The notes beneath the pieces were generated by a model, which was not told the origin of the DNA, searched no databases, and saw only the letters and a list, made by a program, of their open reading frames with translations. DNA of 64,000 bases from Prevotella sp. UBA3776 (GTDB taxonomy: Bacteria; Bacteroidota; Bacteroidia; Bacteroidales; Bacteroidaceae): NCBI GenBank assembly GCA_002369515.1, contig DFFM01000026.1, positions 1-64,000 on the forward strand, read 5' to 3'. Shown piece after piece: positions 33,334 to 42,236 of this stretch; position 1 is the first letter of the stretch, and every line of letters begins with the position of its first letter. A program made the position numbers and the translations under genes.

Positions 33334-34392
33334 GACTTGGCACTGAAAACCAACACCAAGGCCACCATTGTGCGCGAAGGCGAGGAAGAAGTGGAGATTG
33401 GCCCCAACGGCCTGCCCGCAACAGTCAGCCTGCCCGGCAACTGGGGCGACGTGAAACTGTGGAAGTCGTCGTTCAGCATCGAAGACTATCCCAGCTACCG
33501 CATAGAACTGTGGCAGCCCATCGGTGCAGACGGCACGATGCAGATGTTTGTGCGCAACGCCGCACAGGCTGCTTCATACGGTGGCCACTACTACCCGTTC
33601 ACGGCCGACCAGACCGTCATGGAAGGCTCATTCAATCCCGATGACCTCGGCGATGACCCGGTGGTCACTCAGTTTGCCCTGCAGAACATGACCGGCAGCA
33701 ACATCACCACCATTGTCAAGGATGTAGTGCTCATCGACAAGGACGGAAACGAACACCACACCGAAGGCCTGCGGGCCGACGGATGGAACCCGGCCAAGGT
33801 CACTCCGGGCATTACTGCCGATGCACAGCCCGTCTATGAGGGTGTGGTGAAGTTCAAGGAACAGAACGGATGGTTAGGCTCTTACACTGGAACTGTTGAC
33901 GAAGGCACCTTCCACCGTATCACCTTCACCACGGCTGCTCCTCTGCCAGAAGGATTCCAGATTTTCGTCAGTTTCACCGATACCGACAAGGCCGACCAAA
34001 CCTTCGACCTGGCAGCCTTTGATGTTCAGGCAAGCCAACAATCGCCGGCCAAAATGAAAAGCAATTTGCAATCCGACGGCCCCTGTTACGCCATCGACCT
34101 ACTCAGCAGCTACAGCTCGCTCGTGCTGCAATATGTGGGCGAGAATGTTCCTGTCGAGGTAGAGTTCAAGGGCGTGAAACGCGAAGTGCTGCTGGCAACG
34201 CCTGAGGTCATCTCCAACGACCAAACCACCACGGGCATCACCCTGCATCCGGCAACCGCCGCCCAACAGTCCTCACCGGCCATCTACAATCTCTCGGGAC
34301 AGGCACAGAGCCAGCTGCACAAGGGCATTAACATTGTCAGCCAGACCCTGCCCGATGGACAAGTGCGCACAGTGAAAATCATGGTGAAATAA
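33334..34392 (+). pseudogene. C-terminal modules of the CE15 protein, separated by an in-frame stop
   Basis: This stretch continues the CE15 frame directly after TAA and has no good start: the first possible codon is TTG at 33337 without a ribosome site, and the first ATG (33538) is inside a domain. It encodes a second beta-sandwich similar to the one before the stop (GNWGDVKLWKSSFSIEDYPSYRIELW against GNWASSVSGEAADDGNIYSG), then another accessory domain (YEGVVKFKEQNGWLGSYTG). It ends in a tail IYNLSGQAQSQLHKGINIV ... TVKIMVK like the sorting-type tails at 2466 and 34509. No other damage is seen, so the stop is recent, is read through, or is a sequencing error. Confidence 0.7.
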
Positions 34393-34400
34393 AAGTCTAT

Positions 34401-34490
34401 GGTTTACAGTTTACGGTTTACAGATGATATGCTGAAAAACTCCATAACGGTAAACTGTAAACCATAAACTGTAAACCGTAAACTGTAAAC
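34401..34490. repeat. GTTTACAGTTTACGG inverted repeat with ATGATATGCTGAAAAA loop
   Basis: Left block 34401-34423 (GGTTTACAGTTTACGG...) and right block 34447-34490 (repeated GTAAACTGTAAACC) are inverted copies. The loop ACAGATGATATGCTGAAAAA is shared with the copy at 47731-47817. Confidence 0.9.
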
Positions 34491-34508
34491 AATATCCCTA
34501 TCAATGCA

Positions 34509-36188
34509 ATGACACTTACTGCATACATCCGTCATCTGACCTTGTTGACCGCCTTCTGTGCGGTCGCCATGGCCAATGCACAGACCTCCGACGGGCTGCT
34601 CACCGAGAGCAGGCTGCCCATCGTGATAATCAACACCCACAAAGCCATCAACGCCGACACCAAGGTTATGGCAACCCTGAAGATCATAGACAACGGACAG
34701 GGCAACATCAACCATCTGGACGACCCCGCCAACGCCTACGACGGCTTCTGCGGCATCAAATGGCGCGGCAACAGCTCGCTCAGCTTCCCCCAGAAAAAAT
34801 ACACGCTGGAGACTTGGGATGCCGAGGGCAACGACATCAAGGCTTCACTGTTGGGCATGCCCGAGGAGAGCGACTGGGTGCTCCTTGCCCCCTATAACGA
34901 CGTGTCCATGGTGCGCGATGTCTATGCCTACGCCCTTTGGAACGAAATGGGCCATTGGGGACCGCGCACCCGCATGGTCGAAGTGGTGGTGGGCGGCGAG
35001 TACATGGGGGTCTATGCCCTCTGTGAGCGCATCAAGCGCGACAAGAACCGCGTCGATGTGGCCAAAATGAAGAAAACCGACATCGAAGGGCGCGACCTTA
35101 CGGGCGGCTATATCCTGCGCGTGGACGCCTTCGACGAAACCGACGCCACCTTCAAGTCGAAGGTGCAAGGCATAGGCACCGGCTGGGGCGACAAAACCAT
35201 CACTTGGACCATCTGTTACCCCAAGAAAGACAGTCTGCAGAACGAGCAGATGGAATACATCACGGACTACGTCAACCAGGTGGAACAGGCCATCGCAGAG
35301 TTGCCCAACGCACAGGAAGCCTCCCCTACGGGGGGAGGTTTGGAGGGGGCCTCTCTCCCCGCCCACCTCATCGACGTGCAATCCTTCGTCGATTACTTCA
35401 TCCACACCGAGCTCACCCTCAATGCCGACGGCTTCAAGCGCAGCGCCTACTTCAGCAAGGCGAAGCAGAAGAAAGACGGCACAGGCGGACTGCTGGCCGC
35501 TGGCCCCGTGTGGGACTTCAACCTCGCCTTCGGCAACTGCAATTTCTGCAACGCCGACAATGTGGAGGCATGGGTCTGCCAAGGCTGCGAAACCAATCCC
35601 ACGCCGGCCTTGTGGCAAACACTCATTGGCAACGCCGACTTCAGACAGGCTGTCTGCCAACGCTACACCGAGTTACGACAGTCCATACTCACCAACGAAG
35701 CCTTCGGCGATTTTCTGGACGCCTACTCTCTTGAGCTGGGCGAGGCCAAAGACCGTCAGCTTAAGAAATACCCCGAGTTGCTCAAGTCGTCATCGTCACA
35801 AGACAACAATCCGTGGTCTTGGGGCGGATGGGGATGGCCCGGATGGGGGTGGACGGGTCAGAGTGGCATTTGGTTTGCAGCCTATCAAGTGAGCAGCTAC
35901 GACGAGGAAATCAGCACACTCAAACAGTGGTTTGCCCAGCGACTGGACTTCCTCGACAAAAGCTTTCTCCTCAACAAGCCCATCACATCCAGTCTCTCAG
36001 ATGGACTGCAGATAGAGGTGCATGGCAATTCTTTCGGCATAGACAGCAACAAGCCGCTCAGTCGAGTGACCGTCCATACGCTTGCGGGTCGGCCTGTGGA
36101 TGCCAGCAACTCTTTGCCCCACGGACTCTACATCGTTACTTGCGAAGCCGAAGACGGAACAATGGTTTCGCGCACCGTAAGACGATGA
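34509..36188 (+). CDS. Secreted CotH-family protein (kinase-like fold)
   Basis: Exported protein of 559 residues (signal to about ANA24). CotH landmarks are IKWRGNSSLSFPQKKYTLE at about 84-102, LLGMPEESDWVLLAPYNDVSMVRDV, and AGPVWDFNLAFGN with the metal-type Asp at about 337. CotH was first shown to be a protein kinase of Bacillus spore coats; the role of exported Bacteroidetes members is not known. Residues about 267-282 (NAQEASPTGGGLEGAS) are encoded by a GC-rich repeat in frame. The C-terminus (VTVHTLAGRPVDASNSLPHGLYIVTC ... TVRR) resembles a type IX secretion sorting domain. It sits between the CE15 gene and the second SusCD pair and is closed by a terminator at 36274. Confidence 0.85.
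   Translation: MTLTAYIRHLTLLTAFCAVAMANAQTSDGLLTESRLPIVIINTHKAINADTKVMATLKIIDNGQGNINHLDDPANAYDGFCGIKWRGNSSLSFPQKKYTLETWDAEGNDIKASLLGMPEESDWVLLAPYNDVSMVRDVYAYALWNEMGHWGPRTRMVEVVVGGEYMGVYALCERIKRDKNRVDVAKMKKTDIEGRDLTGGYILRVDAFDETDATFKSKVQGIGTGWGDKTITWTICYPKKDSLQNEQMEYITDYVNQVEQAIAELPNAQEASPTGGGLEGASLPAHLIDVQSFVDYFIHTELTLNADGFKRSAYFSKAKQKKDGTGGLLAAGPVWDFNLAFGNCNFCNADNVEAWVCQGCETNPTPALWQTLIGNADFRQAVCQRYTELRQSILTNEAFGDFLDAYSLELGEAKDRQLKKYPELLKSSSSQDNNPWSWGGWGWPGWGWTGQSGIWFAAYQVSSYDEEISTLKQWFAQRLDFLDKSFLLNKPITSSLSDGLQIEVHGNSFGIDSNKPLSRVTVHTLAGRPVDASNSLPHGLYIVTCEAEDGTMVSRTVRR
35308..35362 (+). repeat. GC-rich element fragment inside the CotH gene
   Basis: GCACAGGAAGCCTCCCCTAC then GGGGGGAGGTTTGGAGGGGG: the right half of the element, read in the same phase as the HTCS and GH35-like copies. 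Confidence 0.92.
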
Positions 36189-36273
36189 CAGTCCAACGCC
36201 TGACATAACACCAAAAAAAGTATTGTCTTTTTCATTAGGTAAATAAGGATTGTATTTTATTTTTATTTTAAAA

Positions 36274-36305
36274 ATGGGTGGCCTGCGACGGGTCGCCCAT
36301 TTTTT
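36274..36305 (+). terminator. Intrinsic terminator after CotH
   Basis: Arms 36274-36282 (ATGGGTGGC) and 36292-36300 (GTCGCCCAT) pair with two wobble pairs, followed by TTTTT. It ends the first SusCD operon. Confidence 0.8.
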
Positions 36306-36311
36306 CTTTCC

Positions 36312-36430
36312 TGTGCCCCCTCCAAAGCCATTGCCGAGCCCCCTCTCACCCCCCCTAAAGGGGGGGAAGCCCTGTTCGGAAATCCCTTCCGTCGGATTCA
36401 CTCCCCCTTTTTGGGGGACAGGGGGCTTCC
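36312..36430. repeat. GC-rich element, intergenic copy
   Basis: GCCCCCTCTCACCCCCCC, GGGGGGGAAGCCCTGTTCGG, then CACTCCCCCTTTTTGGGGG and ACAGGGGGCTTCC blocks. The rest of 36189-36944 holds no gene that I can support. Confidence 0.8.
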
Positions 36431-36716
36431 TTAGGCCATCTTTTTCGCGGAAAGAAGGAGGAAGCCTTTCTTTATGCAAAAGTTTGTTAAAGGCGCTGAA
36501 ACTTTTCAAATAAGAAAAAGGTTTTAACAATCGAGTGGCAAAAAAATTGTAAATTTGAGGCACATTCAAGCGAAAGAATCCATGAAAGCATAACCATGAA
36601 CTCTTCAAAGAGGGCGACGAACAAACGCAATCCTGACCGCCGAAGTTTTTGTGAACATGAAACAATCGGAAACGGGGTTGAAACGTTTGTGAATGGGTCG
36701 AAACACTGAAAAATAG

Positions 36717-36724
36717 TAACTTTG
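36717..36724 (+). promoter_or_regulatory. -7 box TAACTTTG of the second SusCD operon
   Basis: TAGTAACTTTGCAGCG matches the same TAACTTTGC word used in the array at 7757-8035. It gives a leader of about 215 nt before the susC-like ATG at 36945. A TTTG is present at 36687-36690 but at 26 nt, wider than usual. Confidence 0.6.
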
Positions 36725-36944
36725 CAGCGCGGCTCTGACGAACAGAGGGGAAGAACAAACAGCCGAACGGAAAAATAAGGCAAGGAGGCACGGCTGCGCT
36801 GAACTGCAATGAAAACAGTCATACGCACAGAAACTACAATCCTACGCTTCACTAAAAAAATACTTACACCCAGAAAAAAGACCTAAAAACGAAAAAACAA
36901 CCCTATCTATTATAAAAAAAAAGACGAACAAAACAATGTAAAGT

Positions 36945-39900
36945 ATGAAATGCACAAGTAAAGCAATGAAAGCCCTTGGGCTGTTGCTTCTGTTTTGCAT
37001 GGCGCCCCTGTGGGCTCATGCTCAGGGCACGGTGAAGGGTGTGGTGAGCGACGCCGAGGGTCCCATCATCGGCGCCACCGTAAGAGTGAAGGGTGCGGCC
37101 AATGGTACGGTTACCGACTTTGACGGCAACTATGCCATCAGTGCCGCACCGGGTCAGACGCTACAGTTCTCTTACGTCGGTTATGTGACGAAGGAGGTGA
37201 AAGTTGGCAATCAGAAAACCATTGACGTGACGCTGGAAACCGACGAGAAACTGCTCTCGGAGGTGGTGGTGGTTGGATACGGAACGATGCGAAAGTCGGA
37301 CTTGACGGGTGCCGTGACGCAGGTGGATGCAAAGGCCATCGAGAAATCGGTGCCGACGAGCATCGACCAGGTGCTCCAGGGACGGGCCGCCGGTGTGCAG
37401 ATTCAGGCCAACACGGGTACGCCGGGCGGTTCGAGCACCATCCGCATCCGCGGCACCAACTCGCTGAACGCCTCGAGCCAGCCCATCTTCGTGATTGACG
37501 GTGTGATCATCGACTCGGACGGCTCGGACAACGGCAACACCAACCCCCTCTCGGGCATCAACCCCAGCGACATCGTGACGATGGACATCCTGAAGGATGC
37601 TTCGGCAACGGCCATCTATGGCAGCCGCGCCTCGAACGGCGTAATCATGATCACCACCAAGCGCGGACAAACGGGCGAGGCCACCATCACCTACGACGGG
37701 TACGTGGGATGGCAGCAGATGCCCAAAAAACTGGACGTGCTGGGGCTGAAGGACTATGCCCGGCACTACAACGACATCGCCGACGCTCAGATCAAACCCC
37801 ACGTGGGCACGTTCATACGCCCCGAACTGCTCGGCGAGGGCACCGACTGGCAGGACGAGCTGTTCTCCACGGCATTCATGACCAACCACAGCCTCTCGCT
37901 GACGGGCGGCAACGAGAAGACCACCTACGCCATCACGGCCGGGTACCTGGATCAGGACGGTATCGGACTGGCCACGGGATTCAAGCGCCAGACGCTGCGC
38001 GGCAACATCGACACCGAACTGAAGAAATGGCTCAAGGGGGGCATCTCGTTCTCTCTCTCTGACTCAAAACAGGAAATGGAGAAGAACTGGGACATCATCA
38101 TGACGGCCTTGCGCTCGCAACCATCGGTGGCCGTACGCAATCCGGAGGGTGGCTACGACGGTCCGGACGACCAGTGGATGCCCGACAACGCCGTGGCACT
38201 GGCCGAAATCAAGACCAACTACGCCAAGCGCCTGAACTTCCGCATCAACACCTATCTGGAGGCCACCATCCTGAAAGGCCTCACACTGAAAACGGAACTA
38301 TCTGCGGACTACAACTTGAACAAAACCAAGACCTACCAGCCCGACTACAAATTTGGCGTACGCGAAAGTACACAGAGAGACGGAGCCTGGTACAAGAACG
38401 ACTCGAAGTACTGGTCGTGGCGCAATATTCTGACTTACAACGGAAAAATAGCCGAGCGACACAACCTGAACGTCATGCTGGGACAGGAAATGAGCCACAA
38501 CTACTGGGAGAACATGAGTTCCACCAACTCGGGCTACCTCTCGAACTCGGTCATTGACCTGCGCGCTGGTGAAACCACTGGCAACAACGTCAACATTGAC
38601 GGTCTGCAGAACAACACGTCGCTGTTCTCCTACTTCGGACGCGCACTCTACAACTATGATGACCGCTACCTGCTCACTGCCACACTGCGACGCGACGGCT
38701 CCAGCAAGTTTGCCGACGGCCACCGCTGGGGATGGTTCCCATCGGCTGCCTTGGCTTGGCGCGTCAGCCAGGAACGGTTCCTCAGGGACAGCAAGGTCAT
38801 CAACAACCTGAAACTGCGTTTGGGATGGGGTACCACGGGTAACCAGAACGTGCAGGACTGGGCCTACATGGCCATGCTGGGCAACTACACCACCACATGG
38901 GGCGTGGGTGTGCTCAACGCCAACAATGCCAACCCCGAACTGAAGTGGGAGACCACCTACTCCACCAACGTGGGTTTCGACCTGTCGCTGCTGAACAGCC
39001 GCATCGACATCGTGTTCGACTGGTACTACAAGAAAACCAACGACCTGCTCATGATGCTCGACCTGCCGGCATTCCTCGGGTCGGGTGCAGGAAGCAACTA
39101 CGGTGTGGCTTCAAACCCCTGGGGCAATGTGGGCTCACTGGAGAACAAGGGCTTCGAAGTGACTGTGAACACTGGCAACATCGAGACCAAAGACTTCTCA
39201 TGGCGCTCTAACATCGTATTCTCCCTCAACCGCAACAAGGTGACCCAACTGGACACCGAGACTGGAACACTGCCGCAGACACTGCAGATTGGTTCCGAGA
39301 CGGCCACCGTCACCAACACCGTGGTGGGCCACCCCATCGGCCAGTTCTGGGGATACAAAGTCATCGGACGGTTCGACAAGCCTGAGGACTTCTACTATAA
39401 GGCTGCCGACGGAACCATCAAGCCCGTGGCGCTGCCCGAAGGTGCCAGCATCGCCACCGGGCCCACGACGGGTGGTGTGTTCATCGGCGACTACATCTAC
39501 GAGGACATCAACAACGACGGTGTCATCGACAACAATGACCAGACTTTCATCGGCAACCCCGAGCCCAAGTTCACCTGGGGCTTCGGCAACACCTTCTCCT
39601 GGAAAGGCTTCGACCTGAGCATTCAGTTCAGCGGCTCGTATGGCAATAAGATCATGAACTACGGCCGACGGTTCCTCGACATCACCGGTTCGACCAGCAA
39701 CCAGCTGACCACCGTGCTCGACTATGCCCGAGTGGCCAAGATTCAGGCCGATGGTCCCGACGACTATCGCAACTACCGCGTGACCAATCCGGAAGTCATC
39801 ATGCCGCGACTCTCCACCGAGAGTGCCGTGAACAAGAACAACCGCGTGAGCGATGCCTACGTGGAGGATGGTTCGTACATCCGACTGCAGAACATCTCGC

Positions 39901-40115
39901 TCTCCTACACGCTGCCGCGCACATGGCTGAAGAGCATTTTCCTGACCAACGTGAAAATCTATTGCAACGTGCAAAACCTCCACACTTGGACCAAGTACAA
40001 GGGATTTGACCCAGAGGTGGGTTCGATGCGCGGCACGGCTTTGCTCAACGGTGTTGACTACAGCCGCTATCCGTCGCCACGCATCTATACCGTAGGTGTG
40101 AACGTGCAATTCTAA
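36945..40115 (+). CDS. xusC: Second SusC-like TonB-dependent transporter (XusC-like)
   Basis: Outer-membrane receptor of 1056 residues. Signal peptide to about AHA26, then a CarboxypepD_reg-like domain (GVVSDAEGPIIGATVRVKG ... FSYVGY, 32-80). The TonB-box-like SEVVVVGYGTMRKSDLTGAV is at about 105-124, the plug has LQGRAAGVQIQANTGTPGG and LKDASATAIYGSRASNGVI, and the barrel ends in VGVNVQF. It is clearly different from the first SusC of the locus, so the two pairs probably take different xylan fragments. It starts a second operon: SusC, SusD, binding lipoprotein, GH10. A GC-rich repeat of about 190 bp separates it from its SusD partner, where a short gap is usual. Confidence 0.9.
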   Translation: MKCTSKAMKALGLLLLFCMAPLWAHAQGTVKGVVSDAEGPIIGATVRVKGAANGTVTDFDGNYAISAAPGQTLQFSYVGYVTKEVKVGNQKTIDVTLETDEKLLSEVVVVGYGTMRKSDLTGAVTQVDAKAIEKSVPTSIDQVLQGRAAGVQIQANTGTPGGSSTIRIRGTNSLNASSQPIFVIDGVIIDSDGSDNGNTNPLSGINPSDIVTMDILKDASATAIYGSRASNGVIMITTKRGQTGEATITYDGYVGWQQMPKKLDVLGLKDYARHYNDIADAQIKPHVGTFIRPELLGEGTDWQDELFSTAFMTNHSLSLTGGNEKTTYAITAGYLDQDGIGLATGFKRQTLRGNIDTELKKWLKGGISFSLSDSKQEMEKNWDIIMTALRSQPSVAVRNPEGGYDGPDDQWMPDNAVALAEIKTNYAKRLNFRINTYLEATILKGLTLKTELSADYNLNKTKTYQPDYKFGVRESTQRDGAWYKNDSKYWSWRNILTYNGKIAERHNLNVMLGQEMSHNYWENMSSTNSGYLSNSVIDLRAGETTGNNVNIDGLQNNTSLFSYFGRALYNYDDRYLLTATLRRDGSSKFADGHRWGWFPSAALAWRVSQERFLRDSKVINNLKLRLGWGTTGNQNVQDWAYMAMLGNYTTTWGVGVLNANNANPELKWETTYSTNVGFDLSLLNSRIDIVFDWYYKKTNDLLMMLDLPAFLGSGAGSNYGVASNPWGNVGSLENKGFEVTVNTGNIETKDFSWRSNIVFSLNRNKVTQLDTETGTLPQTLQIGSETATVTNTVVGHPIGQFWGYKVIGRFDKPEDFYYKAADGTIKPVALPEGASIATGPTTGGVFIGDYIYEDINNDGVIDNNDQTFIGNPEPKFTWGFGNTFSWKGFDLSIQFSGSYGNKIMNYGRRFLDITGSTSNQLTTVLDYARVAKIQADGPDDYRNYRVTNPEVIMPRLSTESAVNKNNRVSDAYVEDGSYIRLQNISLSYTLPRTWLKSIFLTNVKIYCNVQNLHTWTKYKGFDPEVGSMRGTALLNGVDYSRYPSPRIYTVGVNVQF

Positions 40116-40127
40116 AAAAAACAATCA

Positions 40128-40318
40128 AGCCCCCTCTAAACCTCGGGCCCCCCCCCTCATCCCCCCCGTAGGGGGAAAGGCTACGGGTAGGCGAGCTTGC
40201 TCGGGAATGGCCCGGCGCACAGGAAGCCTCCCCTACGGGGGGAGGTTTGGTGGGGGCACCAAAAAAAACAATCATGGTCCTTTCTCTCCCCCCAGGGGGA
40301 GTCGGAGGGGGCTCCTAA
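40128..40318. repeat. GC-rich element, multi-unit copy between the second susC and susD
   Basis: Contains GCCCCCTCTAAACCTCGGGC, CCCCCTCATCCCCCCCGTAG, GGCTACGGGTAGGCGAGCTT then GCTCGGGAATGGC (also in the HTCS copy), CACAGGAAGCCTCCCCTACG, and CCCCAGGGGGAGTCGG. It lies within an operon. Confidence 0.92.
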
Positions 40319-40329
40319 AAAACAAGAAT

Positions 40330-42096
40330 ATGAAAACCAAGACATATAACATAAAGAAAGCCTGCAGTTGGATGGGTTGCGGCATGGCCGTTGCTTTGGC
40401 AGCCCTGTCGCTGAGCAGTTGCGCCAACGACTTCTTGGAGCAGAAGAACTCCTACCAGCTCAGTCAGAGCAACTTCTTCTCCAGCGACGACGCCGTTTCG
40501 CAGGCAGTCATACCACTCTACAGCTATGTGTGGTACGATTTCAATGACAAGTTCTACTATGGTATGGGCGACGGACGTGCCAACAACATCACGGCTCAGT
40601 ATTCTGACTATATCTATCCCTATACCAACTTTACGGAGACGGGACTCTCCACCGGTTTGTCCGAGGCCTGGGCAGCACTTTATTCTGTGGTGGCACAGTC
40701 GAACAACTCCATCAACAACATCAGCAACTTCGCCTCCGATGAAGTGTCGGAAACGGCCAAGATACAAGGCATAGCCGAGGCTCGTTTCATGCGTGGACTG
40801 GCCTATTGGTACATTGCCTCGCTCTGGGGATGCGGCATCATCTACGACAACACCCAGGCGCTGGTGAACAACTACGTGGTTCCGGCCAACCGCCAGAGCG
40901 ATGTCATGGAGTTTGCCATCCGCGACATGGAGTATGCGGCCGTCCATCTGCCCAATTCGTCACCAGCCTCGGGACGTGTCAACAGGTATTCGGCCTACGG
41001 AATGCTCTCGCGCTTCTATCTCTCCATGGCCGGACTGACCACGGAGGGACGCTACGACGGCAACAACATTGCCACCGACCGCACCCGAAAGACCCGCAAC
41101 GATTATTATCTGGACGCTGCCCGAAAGGCTGCCGCCAAGGTGATCAACGAAGGGCCGTTCAAACTGATGGACAACTATGCCGACCTTTTTGCCGCTGCCA
41201 CACAGAACAACAATGAAGAGAGCATCTTCCAGCTGCAATTCCAGGCTGGCGCCACCAACGGCCTGGCACAGTCGATGACTCGATTCCTGGCCTGGAGCAC
41301 TCAGGTGAATCAGGGCAACTCGTGGGGTGGTTCCACTTATTGCTCCTACGACCTGTGGGAGGAGTTCAAGGAATACAACGACGCCACGCTGGGCGAAACG
41401 GTTGATGACGCCATCCGCCGCCACTACTCTGTGGCTTCCTATGGCGAAAGCTATCCCGAGCTGAGCTCAGACCCCGAAAAGCCCTACATCTATGGTGAAA
41501 GCGAAAACGCAGGCAGCCAGGGTGCCAACATCAAGAAATATGTGATTGGCACCAATGCCGTGAACGGCATAGCCGTGAACAACAACTCGGGCATCAACAC
41601 TTACATGATGCGACTGGCGGAGGTTTATCTGAACTACGCTGAGGCCGCGCTGGGCAACAACGAGAGCACCACCGACGCCACGGCACTCCAGCTGGTCAAT
41701 GCGCTGCGCACACGTGCTGGCGTTGCCAAGAAAAACCGTCTCACCTTCGAGGACATCCGCCACGAATTCCGCGTCGAGACAGCCTTTGAAGGACTCTACT
41801 GGTTCTTCCTCGTGCGAAGAGGATACTATGAGCAGCAGGAGGTGGTGAACTACGTGAACAACCAGCACCGCAACGCCAGCTACTATGAGACTTCTACGCA
41901 CACCTACAAGCTGCCCGACACCTACGCCGCCCCCGGACCGAGCGTAGCCGTGGCTACAGCCGCCAACCTCACGCTGCCCATTGCCGACACCGACCAGACC
42001 AAGAACCCCATGCTGAAATCGGGGGCTGACGGTGTGCTGCAGACGGTTGCCTACGAGTTTGGCGAGCGAGAAGTGACCGACGCTGAACTATTTTAG
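40330..42096 (+). CDS. xusD: Second SusD-like surface glycan-binding lipoprotein (XusD-like)
   Basis: Surface lipoprotein of 588 residues from the ATG at 40330 (lipobox LSLSSC, Cys31). The apparent earlier start at 40207 lies in the GC-rich repeat and lacks a signal, so I reject it. SusD features: NDFLEQKNSYQLSQSNFFSS, the helical EARFMRGLAYWYIASLWG block, a MLSRFYLSMAGL helix, and near the C-terminus LVNALRTRAGVAKKNRLTFEDI with RVETAFEGLYWFFLVRRG. It pairs with the SusC-like product upstream. It is read into the downstream glycan-binding lipoprotein and GH10, as in the xusC-xusD-xusE-xyn10C order. Confidence 0.92.
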   Translation: MKTKTYNIKKACSWMGCGMAVALAALSLSSCANDFLEQKNSYQLSQSNFFSSDDAVSQAVIPLYSYVWYDFNDKFYYGMGDGRANNITAQYSDYIYPYTNFTETGLSTGLSEAWAALYSVVAQSNNSINNISNFASDEVSETAKIQGIAEARFMRGLAYWYIASLWGCGIIYDNTQALVNNYVVPANRQSDVMEFAIRDMEYAAVHLPNSSPASGRVNRYSAYGMLSRFYLSMAGLTTEGRYDGNNIATDRTRKTRNDYYLDAARKAAAKVINEGPFKLMDNYADLFAAATQNNNEESIFQLQFQAGATNGLAQSMTRFLAWSTQVNQGNSWGGSTYCSYDLWEEFKEYNDATLGETVDDAIRRHYSVASYGESYPELSSDPEKPYIYGESENAGSQGANIKKYVIGTNAVNGIAVNNNSGINTYMMRLAEVYLNYAEAALGNNESTTDATALQLVNALRTRAGVAKKNRLTFEDIRHEFRVETAFEGLYWFFLVRRGYYEQQEVVNYVNNQHRNASYYETSTHTYKLPDTYAAPGPSVAVATAANLTLPIADTDQTKNPMLKSGADGVLQTVAYEFGEREVTDAELF

Positions 42097-42109
42097 TTGA
42101 CAAACATGA

Positions 42110-42236
42110 TATATTTGACAATTTCACAATTGGACAGTAGTCGCAAGAATTATAAAAATGTAAATTCGTGAAATTGTAAAATTGTGAAATAGTGAAATAG
42201 TGAAATTGTAAAATCGTAAAATTGCAAAATAAGTAT
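42110..42236. repeat. AAATTGTGAAAT-type 7/8-bp repeat in the susD leader region
   Basis: Degenerate GTGAAATAGTGAAATTG and GTAAAATCGTAAAATTG words fill the gap between the second susD and the binding-protein gene. The same words return at 43640-43688, in front of GH10. Confidence 0.85.

Noticed and set aside
40207-40329. Extended N-terminus of the second SusD
   Set aside because: These codons lie in the GC-rich repeat; the lipoprotein signal starts at 40330.
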